Origin: Candidatus Thorarchaeota archaeon
GTDB lineage: Archaea > Asgardarchaeota > Thorarchaeia > Thorarchaeales > Thorarchaeaceae
Reading direction: 5' to 3'
Length of the DNA: 57,507 nt
Assembly: GCA_016840385.1 (NCBI GenBank)
Contig: JAEOSL010000010.1
Location: 1-57,507, forward strand
The notes beneath the pieces were generated by a model, which worked only from the letters and a program-made list of their open reading frames with translations, was not told the origin of the DNA and ran no database searches. The position numbers were made by a program, and so were the translations under genes. Positions 42,575 through 51,899 of the stretch are shown here, in pieces. Within the stretch, counting starts at the first letter, position 1; every line of letters starts with the position of its first letter.

Positions 42575-43861
42575 ATGGAAGTATCAGTTAGCTACGGTGA
42601 AGGCAAAGTAAAGCTCAATATTCCTGAGAGCAACCTTGCTGGAATCATCAAGCCAAAAGCGCTGAAACCAAAGCAAGACCTGCTTGGTGAACTGGATAGG
42701 GTACTTGACAACCCTCATGGACCAACACTCGCTGAATTGGCAAAAAGCAAGAGCGTTTGTGTACTTGTTGAAGATCATACTCGAGATGAACCACACTGGG
42801 AACTTGTGTCTTCAATTATTCCACGTTTAGTACACGCAAACAGGGTCCAATTCATTATTACTACAGGTTCACATGAAGTAAATCATCCTGATAACATTGA
42901 GATTGTGGATCTAATTCGAAGGGCTGCAAAGGACTCGCGACTTCCTAATTTTGAAGTCACTATCCATGATTGCAAGGCAGAAGATTTAGTTAATCTTGGA
43001 AAAACAAGTCGGGGTTCCCCGGTCTTGGTTAACAGTGCGGCTGTCAATCACGACGTGTACGTAAGCATCTCTGATATGAAAGCCCACTATTTTGCTGGAT
43101 ATTCAAATGTAGTCAAAAACTTCCTTCCTGGTGTCTGCGGGTTTGATACCATAGAGGCAAATCATGCAATGGCACTCAATCCACACTCGACATTCGGAAT
43201 CCATCCCTATCATTCGGACAAGACTCGTCGAGAAAACCCTCTTGCCGATGATATGAGAGAAGGGATGGAAATAATTGTTGGAAAGGGAACTGTGTTCTTG
43301 TTAGCTGTTGTCACAGATGGTGGAAAATTAATCTGGGCAGACGCTGGAAAGGTTGAACCTGTAACAGCTGGAGCCATGGAGATTCTTGATGAATCAGCGA
43401 GCTTTGTTGTAACCCCACAATCACGAATCATTGTTTCACCAGGGGGCTATCCACAGGACAAATCGCTATATCATGCACAAAGGGCAATCGAACTCACAAA
43501 GAATGCTGTACTTGACTATGGAGAGATTCTGTTCCTGGCACAATGTAAGGATGGCGTAGCTCCCGAATCAGCTATTCAGAATTTCTACAATAAATTGACA
43601 CTACCTTTGACTGAAGTTATCGCATCGATTAGTGGAAAATATCATCTCTATGAGCATAAGGCTTTCAAATTCGCAGAACTTCTCATGAAAGTGGATAGCA
43701 TCAAGATGTACACAGACCTTGACAGACAGACAGTCGAATCTGTTCATATGAAGAAGATTGAGAATCCTCAGACAATCATTGACGAATGGATTGCAGACGA
43801 TCCAGATGTCAAGATACTGGTGCTTGACAAGGGCAACAAAATTGCAGTATATGCGAACTAA
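42575..43861 (+). CDS. larA: LarA-like (DUF2088) nickel-pincer enzyme
   Basis: A 428-residue protein from ATG 42575. Residues about 70-130 carry VLVEDHTRD and TTGSHEVN (His of the active site). MKAHYFAGYSNVVKNFLPG aligns with the LarA FSGGRKS loop, keeping the Lys that binds the nickel-pincer cofactor but replacing GGR with NVV. IEANHAM and IHPYH supply further His. LarA racemises lactate; many homologues act on other 2-hydroxy acids. No larB, larC or larE cofactor genes are nearby. It overlaps the glycerol kinase end by 4 bp, convergently. Confidence 0.75.
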   Translation: MEVSVSYGEGKVKLNIPESNLAGIIKPKALKPKQDLLGELDRVLDNPHGPTLAELAKSKSVCVLVEDHTRDEPHWELVSSIIPRLVHANRVQFIITTGSHEVNHPDNIEIVDLIRRAAKDSRLPNFEVTIHDCKAEDLVNLGKTSRGSPVLVNSAAVNHDVYVSISDMKAHYFAGYSNVVKNFLPGVCGFDTIEANHAMALNPHSTFGIHPYHSDKTRRENPLADDMREGMEIIVGKGTVFLLAVVTDGGKLIWADAGKVEPVTAGAMEILDESASFVVTPQSRIIVSPGGYPQDKSLYHAQRAIELTKNAVLDYGEILFLAQCKDGVAPESAIQNFYNKLTLPLTEVIASISGKYHLYEHKAFKFAELLMKVDSIKMYTDLDRQTVESVHMKKIENPQTIIDEWIADDPDVKILVLDKGNKIAVYAN

Positions 43862-45378
43862 TTATCTTGCCAGTGAATCTCTGATATTGCATTATAGAGT
43901 GCTTTGAATGTGTCATAGCCTTTTTTGTACACATCCAGTGTTTCTGGTCTAGGTTCAAGTGGAGTGAGAGGTTTAACCATCTCTTCAGATGCTTGTGCAA
44001 CTGATTTGTAAGCATTCACACCTTTGAAGGCTAGAATAGCTGCTCCTACTGCTGTTGCCTCCTCCATTTGAGTTCGAATCACGGGAGTTCTAAGAATATC
44101 TGCTTGAATCTGCATCCAGGTTTCACTTCTTGATGCACCTCCATCTACCCTAACCTGCTGAGAGGGGAGACCGAGTTCACGCATCACCTCAAGATTTGTG
44201 CGAATCTCATATGAAACACCTTCGAGTATTGCACGAATCAAATGGTGACGGGAATGACCAAGAGCAAGTCCAGCAAAGATACCTCGTGCATGGGGATTCC
44301 AATTGGGAGCTCCTGCTCCAGCAAAGTGCGGAATGTGGATTACACCCTCAGCACCAGGAGGACTCTTCTCAGCAGCCTCAGTGATTATGTCATATGGGTC
44401 AACACCACGTTCATCAGCAATACCAATCTCTTCGCTTCCTAAGTTGTCCCTATACCATTTCAGAGCAGACCCCGTTGTGAACATACTTGCTTCAACAACG
44501 AATGTATTTGGAACAACATGACGACTACAGAGTACTCTCATGGAGGGGTCCAATTTCACAGTGTTAGAGTGAGCGAGTAGGAATGTGCCAGTTCCAGTCG
44601 TGGATTTGATCATACCCTCGCGGACAACACCAACACCGAGAGCTGCACATTGTTGGTCACCTCCACCTGCGACAATTGGAGTTCCTTCTTTGAGCCCAAT
44701 TTCCTTGGCAGCTGTACTAGTCAATTCGCCTACAAGGGTACCAGATTCAACAAGCTGAGGTAATTTTTCCTTTTCAACTTCAAAAGTATCTAGCAGCTTG
44801 TCTGACCATTTTGCTGTTCGAACATCAAAGAGAAGAGTTCTGCTAGCATTTGAGTAGTCTGTGATTATTTCATCAGAGAGACGGTAAATCAAGTAATCAT
44901 GAACGAGCAAGAACTTGTGTGTTCTGTCATAGATCTGTCGCTCGTTCTCACGTATCCAGAGAATTTTTGGTGCAGTAAAATATGGATCAACTGTAAGCCC
45001 ACTAATAGTGTAGACCTGAACCTGGGCAATCGTTTCCTCAATCCAATCACACTGTTTTACAGTTCTGCGGTCTTGCCAAACAATCGCATTTCGTAGCGGT
45101 ACTCCATTCTCGTCTATTGGTACGACTGTTTCCCGTTGGTTTGTAACACTGATTGCTACAACCTGTTCGGGGCTAATCTTGCCATCCTTAAGGCAACGCT
45201 GAATGGTTTCACATGCTTTTTCCCACCAACTCTCAGCCCGTTGCTCAACCCACGATGGATGAGGATAGAGTGACTCAAATTCAGAGTAAGCACTAGCAAT
45301 TACATTACCAGATTTATCAAAGAACATAGAACGAACACCGGTTGTTCCAGAATCAATTGACAAGACTACTTCGGCCAT
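43858..45378 (-). CDS. glpK: Glycerol kinase (FGGY family)
   Basis: A 506-residue kinase from ATG 45378 (GTG 45387 also possible). The FGGY ATPase core begins SIDSGTTGVRSMFFD. Glycerol-site residues appear in VEQRAESWWEKACETI and in VTNQRETVVP...NAIVWQDRRT, the pattern specific to GlpK. STTGTGTFLL and DGGASRSETWMQIQADIL complete the ATP site. It makes sn-glycerol 3-phosphate. No glycerol-3-phosphate dehydrogenase or facilitator gene is adjacent. Confidence 0.88.
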   Translation of the reverse strand: MAEVVLSIDSGTTGVRSMFFDKSGNVIASAYSEFESLYPHPSWVEQRAESWWEKACETIQRCLKDGKISPEQVVAISVTNQRETVVPIDENGVPLRNAIVWQDRRTVKQCDWIEETIAQVQVYTISGLTVDPYFTAPKILWIRENERQIYDRTHKFLLVHDYLIYRLSDEIITDYSNASRTLLFDVRTAKWSDKLLDTFEVEKEKLPQLVESGTLVGELTSTAAKEIGLKEGTPIVAGGGDQQCAALGVGVVREGMIKSTTGTGTFLLAHSNTVKLDPSMRVLCSRHVVPNTFVVEASMFTTGSALKWYRDNLGSEEIGIADERGVDPYDIITEAAEKSPPGAEGVIHIPHFAGAGAPNWNPHARGIFAGLALGHSRHHLIRAILEGVSYEIRTNLEVMRELGLPSQQVRVDGGASRSETWMQIQADILRTPVIRTQMEEATAVGAAILAFKGVNAYKSVAQASEEMVKPLTPLEPRPETLDVYKKGYDTFKALYNAISEIHWQDN

Positions 45379-45431
45379 GGATGCCACAATATGTGAATAT
45401 GATATCCTCGATAAGAAGGCTTCGAGAAATA

Positions 45432-45719
45432 CTATTTGTAACTTAGTTCTGAGTCAATAACTTCGCGAATATCTCTGCGAGGCCCAATGCATTCTTTCTT
45501 GAACTTGGAATCCTTCTTCAAGCGGTTTTCCAATCGCATTGCATCCCTACGGGTCTTGCATTCACAAGTATATACAACGAACTTTGGTTTGTGAGCGCGG
45601 AGGTATGTTGCAGAGCGAGATGTGTTGGATAGGTGTTCGCTCATTCGTCTTGCGAGGTCGTTAGTCATCCCTGTATAGTATGTTCCATCTTCAGTTTCGA
45701 CGATATATACAAAGTACAT
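45432..45719 (-). CDS. GIY-YIG family endonuclease-like protein
   Basis: A 95-residue single-domain protein of the UvrC-N/YhbQ type: YFVYIVETEDGTYYTG (the GIY-YIG pair), then DLARRMSEH with the active-site Arg, and MRLENRLKK with the metal-binding Glu. All key residues are present. These small proteins nick or cleave branched DNA, though the physiological role is often unknown. It stands alone between glpK and a membrane-protein gene. Confidence 0.85.
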   Translation of the reverse strand: MYFVYIVETEDGTYYTGMTNDLARRMSEHLSNTSRSATYLRAHKPKFVVYTCECKTRRDAMRLENRLKKDSKFKKECIGPRRDIREVIDSELSYK

Positions 45720-45776
45720 GACAGCATCGGAGTTATCCCCATGCTTTGATAAAGGCGTTTGTTACATGTAGATAAT

Positions 45777-46847
45777 ATGTCAGAAGAAGGACCAACGAAA
45801 GGGTTCAGTGTGTTGGCGATAGTTCTCTTTGGATTTCTTTCAATGATCTTTTCACAGGTATTTACAGGAACCTCACCATTATGGTTCCTAGGAGCTTCTG
45901 ACTGGTTTGTAGCCCTTCCACTCTACTGGGCACATGCTTTGCTTCTTCTTAATCTAGCATTGAGGTATGAACGAACTTCTCTTACACAATTGTACCTATG
46001 GGGTATAATTTTCGGACTTTTTGAGGGCTGGATTACAAAAGTGATTTGGGCAGGATATGTGGGAGAGGTTCCAGCATTTGGAACATTTCTTGGATTTGCT
46101 GTAGGAGAATTCTTGGTAGTTGCATTATTCTGGCATGCCTTTTACTCCTTCATTGTCCCAATACTCGTGTTTCAAATAATCGTTCAAGGAACAAACAAAG
46201 GTGATGCGGGAGCTATTCACACATCACACTTGAGAGTAATATCAAGAAGTACACCTAACAAAATCCTACTTGGTATCTTCGTTGTCACAAGCTCGTTCTT
46301 CGTCACTATGGGTCTAGGCGCAAATAGTTTAGCCATCTTGGTTGCTGCGGGAGTTAATTTTGCGTATATCTTTGTCCTGAACTGGATTGTTACATCATGG
46401 AGTAAAAAGCCACTTGATCTAGATTCGCTCCGGCTCGGAGAGAGAGGTCTATCCATTATAATCATCTACCTGATTGCAATTTACGCGTTCTCATTTCTCA
46501 CCTTTATGCCTGAGAGAATTCCAACTTTAGGAACAATACTCCTAACAATAGCATTCTACATTGTTGTGATTACTCTCATTTTCGTCAGCCCCAAAGATAC
46601 TCGAAAAACCATTGAGCTTCCTTCGGGAATTCTGGATTTTGGACAAATCACCTGGGGATTGATTATGATTTTTATGCTAGCTATAACGTGGGCTTTGATT
46701 CCAGTTATCCCTCTATTTCTGGGAAGTCTACTCTACCTATGCATGATAGTCATAGGACCAATTCTATTCTTCCTAGCAATAGTTATCGTTGTCAGAAAAT
46801 ATCGGGCTAGCACACACCAACCTACGGAGCAAGTACACTCAGAATAG
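45777..46847 (+). CDS. Multi-spanning membrane protein
   Basis: A 356-residue protein from ATG 45777 with about ten hydrophobic helices and a short charged tail. Helix 4 has EGWITKVIWAG and helix 5 has VGEFLVVALFWHAFYS, both with membrane-embedded charged residues, which suggests transport or an enzyme in the membrane. Family not recognised. Confidence 0.6.
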   Translation: MSEEGPTKGFSVLAIVLFGFLSMIFSQVFTGTSPLWFLGASDWFVALPLYWAHALLLLNLALRYERTSLTQLYLWGIIFGLFEGWITKVIWAGYVGEVPAFGTFLGFAVGEFLVVALFWHAFYSFIVPILVFQIIVQGTNKGDAGAIHTSHLRVISRSTPNKILLGIFVVTSSFFVTMGLGANSLAILVAAGVNFAYIFVLNWIVTSWSKKPLDLDSLRLGERGLSIIIIYLIAIYAFSFLTFMPERIPTLGTILLTIAFYIVVITLIFVSPKDTRKTIELPSGILDFGQITWGLIMIFMLAITWALIPVIPLFLGSLLYLCMIVIGPILFFLAIVIVVRKYRASTHQPTEQVHSE

Positions 46848-46925
46848 CTAAGATAAAGTTACCATGCAAAATCCTATGTATTCATGGAAAGGATTACAAG
46901 GTACCGAATCTTTGGCTTGATTGAT

Positions 46926-47870
46926 ATGACAGATACCATCATCGTAACTGGAGCAAGTGGGTTCATTGGAAGCCATCTAGTTGACCAACTCCTAATGAAA
47001 GGACACAAAGTGATTGGTATCGACAACATGAGAACAGGTAGGAAGGAAAACCTCTCAGAGGCTATGCAGAATAATAGGTTTCGATTGCTGATAGCGGATA
47101 TTCGCGATACGGAACTTCGCAGTATAATCGAGGATGATATCGATACTATCTTTCATCTTGCTGCCATTTCTTCTGTAAAAGAATCTGTAGAGAATCCCAT
47201 CTTGGTAAATGATGTCAATGTAAATGGAACAGTCAATGTTCTTGAAATGGCTCGAAAACGAAATGCAAAACGAATAGTATTTAGCTCGAGTGCGGCAGTC
47301 TACGGGGATCCTGAGGAGATTCCGGTTCGTGAAGACTTCCCTCTTAATCCACTAAGCCCCTATGCGGCATCAAAGATTTCAGGAGAAATGTACATTCGGT
47401 CTTTCAGTAAATCGTATGGCATGGATGCAACAATTCTTCGCTATTTCAATGTCTACGGACCACGACAGGAGTTCTCAGAATACAGTGGGGTTATTTCAAT
47501 ATTCATCAATGAAGTACTGGCAGGAAATCCGATTAAAATAGAAGGGGATGGAATGCAGACTAGGAGTTTCTTGCATGTTGCTGATGTAGCAAGAGCAACC
47601 CTGAATGCCAGTGAGCTCGATGCAGCTATTGATGAAACAATCAATATTTCTGGACCCAATATGATTTCTATTCTTCAGCTTGCCGAGATGATGAAGAAAT
47701 CTATTGATGATTACAAATCAGAGATTATTCATATAGAACCACGAATAGGAGACATAGCAGAAAGCATTGGGAGTATAGAGAAAGCCCAGAAGCTACTGGA
47801 CTTTTCTCTGAAGATACCACTAGAGAGAGGTCTCAGAGAGACCGCAGAGTGGTATCGGAATCACCAATGA
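46926..47870 (+). CDS. NAD-dependent sugar-nucleotide epimerase/dehydratase
   Basis: A 314-residue short-chain dehydrogenase-type enzyme. ATG 46926 puts the NAD motif TGASGFIG near the N-terminus; the upstream frame adds an unrelated 14 residues. Catalytic Ser/Thr lies in SSSAAVYG, and Tyr/Lys in YAASK. RYFNVYGPRQ and EGDGMQTRSFLHVADVA are marks of the UDP-glucose 4-epimerase/dTDP-glucose dehydratase group. Epimerisation of a UDP-hexose(amine) for surface glycans is the likely role. Confidence 0.85.
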   Translation: MTDTIIVTGASGFIGSHLVDQLLMKGHKVIGIDNMRTGRKENLSEAMQNNRFRLLIADIRDTELRSIIEDDIDTIFHLAAISSVKESVENPILVNDVNVNGTVNVLEMARKRNAKRIVFSSSAAVYGDPEEIPVREDFPLNPLSPYAASKISGEMYIRSFSKSYGMDATILRYFNVYGPRQEFSEYSGVISIFINEVLAGNPIKIEGDGMQTRSFLHVADVARATLNASELDAAIDETINISGPNMISILQLAEMMKKSIDDYKSEIIHIEPRIGDIAESIGSIEKAQKLLDFSLKIPLERGLRETAEWYRNHQ

Positions 47871-50800
47871 CTACGTGACTGTTAGTAGCAAATTGATTTG
47901 ATCAACCACACCATCATCTGTTCTCAGAATCACCTGAATTAGGAATTGTTGTAGTACAGTTCCTTCCGGAAGTATCACCGTGATTGAAGGTGATGTTCCG
48001 TAAATATCTCCAGCACCAACATAACCAATATCAAGAGTGTATGTCGTATTTGATGCATACATGCTTGGAATGACTTCTAATCCATGCCATTGGATAGTGA
48101 AGTTAGCTGTGTAAGCTAAGTTGGTTGGTGGAGTCACTATATCCAGATACAGATGCTGAGTCATATTGTAGTTGTTACGCATCAACGTTGTCAGGCTTGA
48201 GAAGTCTCCAGAATCTATTGAGATTGGTGTGAACACTGCAGATTCGAAACCAACTTCTCCGGCTTCGATGATGCTTCTGTTTAGAAGTCCAAACATTTTG
48301 TAGTATGCTTCAATAACATTCTCACCTAGTTCTACACGTTCTCCGGTGTATGCATCAACGAGACCAACGCCACCTAACTTCTGAATGACCCTATTCGATG
48401 AGGTTTCCACTTCTAGGAAGACAGGAACAACAAAGAAGAGGTCTCCACCAAGATGGTAAAGGAGACGATTCCCATATCGATGCGCACCCCAAAGTTGCAA
48501 TTGCGTTCTAACCACATCATTAGTTTCAAAGGCTTGAACGACTGCAGTTGGACCTAGCCAATTTGATGCACCGCTTTCACCAGCTCGATAGAACGTCATC
48601 TCTCCAAATCGCTGATCACCACAACCCATGACATAGATACCCGCAAGATTATGCGCAGAGTCTGCAGAAGATGCGATTCTGAATTCGCTGTTGTGATATG
48701 CAATGAAGCGTTCCTCACCTTCAATATTCATAATGACATAACGTGTATCAGAATCATCAGGTTTCTGATGGAAATCAACTCCACCAAGCCAGGTGTTCGG
48801 TTCATTAACGTGAAAGATGTAAGCAACGTCAAGTTGTCGTTCATAGAGATCTTCAGGCCACTTCAGCTGTGACTGAAGCCAGTCAGGGGTCTCTTGCCAA
48901 TCATAGTAAGATCGATATGTGTTGTCTAAAAAGATACTTTCGCCTGTTTCTTGCGATTCGTAGAAATCCATCTCGCCAGTTTCTATATCAACAAGAACTA
49001 CTCCCATGAATCTCATGTAGTTTTCATAGGCATATCCTGTGGAGAGTGGGTAATCTATGAATACCGAAACTGCGTAGAATATTTCTCCAGAAGGATTGAC
49101 AACAATATAAGGATCTGAATCTACCGAAAGTCCTTGGAGCATCACTGAACGAACACGAGAAGCGACATCACGCTCTACTAGCATATCCATATCCTGTCCG
49201 AAATATGACCAAGCTTGGGGACCAAGTGTCAAAAGGTAGTAGAAGGATTCGAATCCAGAGAGTGTATAGTCAGGAGTTCCAGCAAATGAGCTGTTCCCCA
49301 CTTCTTCGAAGTTCTCTACATTCACGAAGACACTATCGCTGAATCCCACACCTTCGCCATAGTAGAAATTGACCTCTTCTGTTCTGTTAAGCAAGGCGAC
49401 AAGATTGTCATCTTCAATTAGCTCACCACTATAGGCATCCAGAACAATCATTCCCTCAGTATGAGTATAGATAATGTGCTGATTAATGAAACTGGTCCAT
49501 GTTTGCCCAGTTTCGAAAGTCAAAGGTGCAATCCAGTATTCATGGTTCTTGAGATATACAATATCTGAATCCGCCAATTGCATCCAATTTGCACCAATTT
49601 GATTCCGCATACGTAAGTAACTCGCAGTTTGATCCCATTGTCGTACCGTAGTCAGGGACTCAATTTCACTAGCAGGGGTAGCATTAGAGGTTAAGTCATC
49701 AAGTGATTTGATTTCAAGATCACTTATTCCTGCAGCCCAGTTTGTAATCTGAATAGATTTTGTTGTCTGCATGTCAAACTGCCATTCCACATACTTGTCA
49801 CCCTCCATCTGAATTCCATAGTAGAGAGCTTGAGTAATTGGAAGCATCACTACAATTGCAATCAAGAAAACTGCAAGTAGTCCAAAGCTGCGTGGACTTC
49901 CACCTATTGGAATTAAGCGTGCAAGTTTGAGTCGCCGAAGCTCATTGGCGATGTGCGCACGATCCTCCATGAGAAGTCCAACACGTTTTCTATAATCTTC
50001 TGCAGAGAGGGCAGCAGCCTCATACTCTTGTCTGAGAGAGAGAAGCTCTCCCTGAAGTCGGGCAAGGTCACCCTCAAGTGAAGCTATCTTCGACTTGAGG
50101 CGCTGTCTGACATCACCAGACCTAACTCTAATCACCATAAACGCAAATGAACCAAAGAGACATGCACCCAGTGCTATAATCATAGCAAGGTAGCTCATCC
50201 AAGTCCCAGCATTCACTGTCCAAGTAGGTACTGCAAGAATTTCTATCAGAAGTACCAAAGCACCTACCAAGAGACCCTTTGAAATAACAACAAAGATGTC
50301 TCGTCTCTGCATCATGAGGTCAGTAATGATGCTAATTGCAAAACGAGCAGCAGTAGCAAAAATGACTGTTGCTATAAGACCAAGGTATAGCTGATACATC
50401 TCCATTGCAGGAATGAGTGATTGGATTGATGCAGCTGAAGTTCCTGGTGCGAAGGGTAGAGCAAACAGTGTTCCAATTTGAGAAGCTGATATTGAGATAG
50501 ACCCATCACCAGCTAGCATCATGAGAAAAGCAACATTCTGCCCAGTTACCGCATACCCACCTGTTGAAACATAATATAAGAAGAATCCAGCAAATTCCAA
50601 GAGCCTCCAGATTACTGCAGTTTTCTGATCTAGACGGAGTTGTGTTGGAGGACCTGTCTGTGTCATTGCTGAAACAAATGAGAGGAAAGTAGAGCGAGAC
50701 CATACAGTGACTAGACTGCTTAGAATTGCGAGTAGTAATGACGCAGTGAATATGTTGTTCTTCAGGGTCCAGGTTGCCCAGTAATCGACACCTGCCTTTA

Positions 50801-50918
50801 TGTTGTAAGTCGCGATGAAAATATTCTGACCTAAGACCCACCCATATACGGTGGCAGCAACAGCAGCGATAATTCCAGCTAATATTGCAATGTAAACAAT
50901 GACTCTGAGCATTTTCAT
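47871..50918 (-). CDS. UPF0182 family membrane protein with coiled-coil insert
   Basis: A 1015-residue protein from ATG 50918 with gagagg upstream. The N-terminal 350 residues hold about seven membrane helices. A long coiled coil (about 270-340) lies between helices 6 and 7. The large outer domain carries UPF0182 marks: INQHIIYTHTEGM, DPYIVVNPSGEIFYAVSVFIDYPLS, LKWPEDLYERQLDVAYIFHVNEP, and QLQLWGAHRYGNRLLYHL. The family has no known function and occurs mainly in actinobacteria, cyanobacteria and methanogens. Its stop adjoins the end of the epimerase gene. Confidence 0.8.
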   Translation of the reverse strand: MKMLRVIVYIAILAGIIAAVAATVYGWVLGQNIFIATYNIKAGVDYWATWTLKNNIFTASLLLAILSSLVTVWSRSTFLSFVSAMTQTGPPTQLRLDQKTAVIWRLLEFAGFFLYYVSTGGYAVTGQNVAFLMMLAGDGSISISASQIGTLFALPFAPGTSAASIQSLIPAMEMYQLYLGLIATVIFATAARFAISIITDLMMQRRDIFVVISKGLLVGALVLLIEILAVPTWTVNAGTWMSYLAMIIALGACLFGSFAFMVIRVRSGDVRQRLKSKIASLEGDLARLQGELLSLRQEYEAAALSAEDYRKRVGLLMEDRAHIANELRRLKLARLIPIGGSPRSFGLLAVFLIAIVVMLPITQALYYGIQMEGDKYVEWQFDMQTTKSIQITNWAAGISDLEIKSLDDLTSNATPASEIESLTTVRQWDQTASYLRMRNQIGANWMQLADSDIVYLKNHEYWIAPLTFETGQTWTSFINQHIIYTHTEGMIVLDAYSGELIEDDNLVALLNRTEEVNFYYGEGVGFSDSVFVNVENFEEVGNSSFAGTPDYTLSGFESFYYLLTLGPQAWSYFGQDMDMLVERDVASRVRSVMLQGLSVDSDPYIVVNPSGEIFYAVSVFIDYPLSTGYAYENYMRFMGVVLVDIETGEMDFYESQETGESIFLDNTYRSYYDWQETPDWLQSQLKWPEDLYERQLDVAYIFHVNEPNTWLGGVDFHQKPDDSDTRYVIMNIEGEERFIAYHNSEFRIASSADSAHNLAGIYVMGCGDQRFGEMTFYRAGESGASNWLGPTAVVQAFETNDVVRTQLQLWGAHRYGNRLLYHLGGDLFFVVPVFLEVETSSNRVIQKLGGVGLVDAYTGERVELGENVIEAYYKMFGLLNRSIIEAGEVGFESAVFTPISIDSGDFSSLTTLMRNNYNMTQHLYLDIVTPPTNLAYTANFTIQWHGLEVIPSMYASNTTYTLDIGYVGAGDIYGTSPSITVILPEGTVLQQFLIQVILRTDDGVVDQINLLLTVT

Positions 50919-51065
50919 TGGTTTTTCCTCTCAGTTCCTAATTGATACATTGAGTATGAGCACATAAGAGGATAACGTTTCAAGATAATGAATCATTGAA
51001 CATGAAAATGCAATAATTCCCTTCATTTCGATAACAATATCAGGGGCGTAACCAGTCCTAGATTT

Positions 51066-51896
51066 ATGGCTCGACCAATGTGGTTTGTTTCCATTCTAAA
51101 GAAAACCTTTGGAACTAGAAGTATGATAGCAAAAGCAACGAAAATTCCATTGCTAGGAAGAGCTGTGGATAAAATGTTCTTCGAAGGCGATGATGTAATT
51201 TACTTACCAAAGGATTCTGTCGCTCAGAAGACCATCCAGATAGGTAGGAAATTGGACAGGCCAGAGGAAACCACACTTCCCTCAGAGATCATTCACCACT
51301 TCATTGAGAAAGCAAACAAGCACTGGATTATGAATTCCTGTATATGTCGGGATGCAGCCACATGCGAGGATTATCCGATAGATTATGGCTGTCTCTTTAT
51401 GGGAGAAGCTGTTGACGATATCAACCCTAAACTTGGTCGTCTAGTGACAAAGGAAGAAGCTCATGACTTTGTAAGGAAATGTCGAGATGCAGGTCTCGTT
51501 CATCTAATAGGAAGAAACAAACTAGATGCACAATGGCTGGGAGTTTCTCCAGGTGATAAACTTCTTACAGTATGCAATTGTTGCCCATGCTGTTGTCTTT
51601 GGAAAATGCTCCCAGATTTGACCCCGGAGATTGGTAGAAAAATAACCAAGATGTCAGGTGTTGAGGTTAAAGTAACAGATGCTTGCGTTGGATGTGGAAC
51701 CTGTGTTGATGAGGGTGTATGTTTTGTCAACGCTATATCCTTAGTTGATGGAAAAGCCGTGATTAGTGCTGAATGTCGAGGATGTGGTAGGTGTGTTGAA
51801 GTATGTCCAAATGATGCAATCGAACTGACAATAAATAACCCTGAGTTCCTTAGTGAATCAATTGATAGAGTATCCTCAGTGGTTGATGTTGAGTAG
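51066..51896 (+). CDS. 2x[4Fe-4S] ferredoxin-type protein with extra Cys-rich domain
   Basis: A 276-residue protein from ATG 51066. The C-terminal 90 residues hold two ferredoxin motifs, CVGCGTC...C and CRGCGRCVEVCP. The middle has a further set of Cys: NSCICRDAATCEDYPIDYGC and a dense CNCCPCCCLW, which could bind another cluster or corrinoid. This layout recalls iron-sulphur proteins linked to reductive dehalogenases or epoxyqueuosine-type enzymes, but no partner is adjacent. Cytosolic; an electron-transfer role is probable. Confidence 0.75.
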   Translation: MARPMWFVSILKKTFGTRSMIAKATKIPLLGRAVDKMFFEGDDVIYLPKDSVAQKTIQIGRKLDRPEETTLPSEIIHHFIEKANKHWIMNSCICRDAATCEDYPIDYGCLFMGEAVDDINPKLGRLVTKEEAHDFVRKCRDAGLVHLIGRNKLDAQWLGVSPGDKLLTVCNCCPCCCLWKMLPDLTPEIGRKITKMSGVEVKVTDACVGCGTCVDEGVCFVNAISLVDGKAVISAECRGCGRCVEVCPNDAIELTINNPEFLSESIDRVSSVVDVE

Positions 51897-51899
51897 TGA

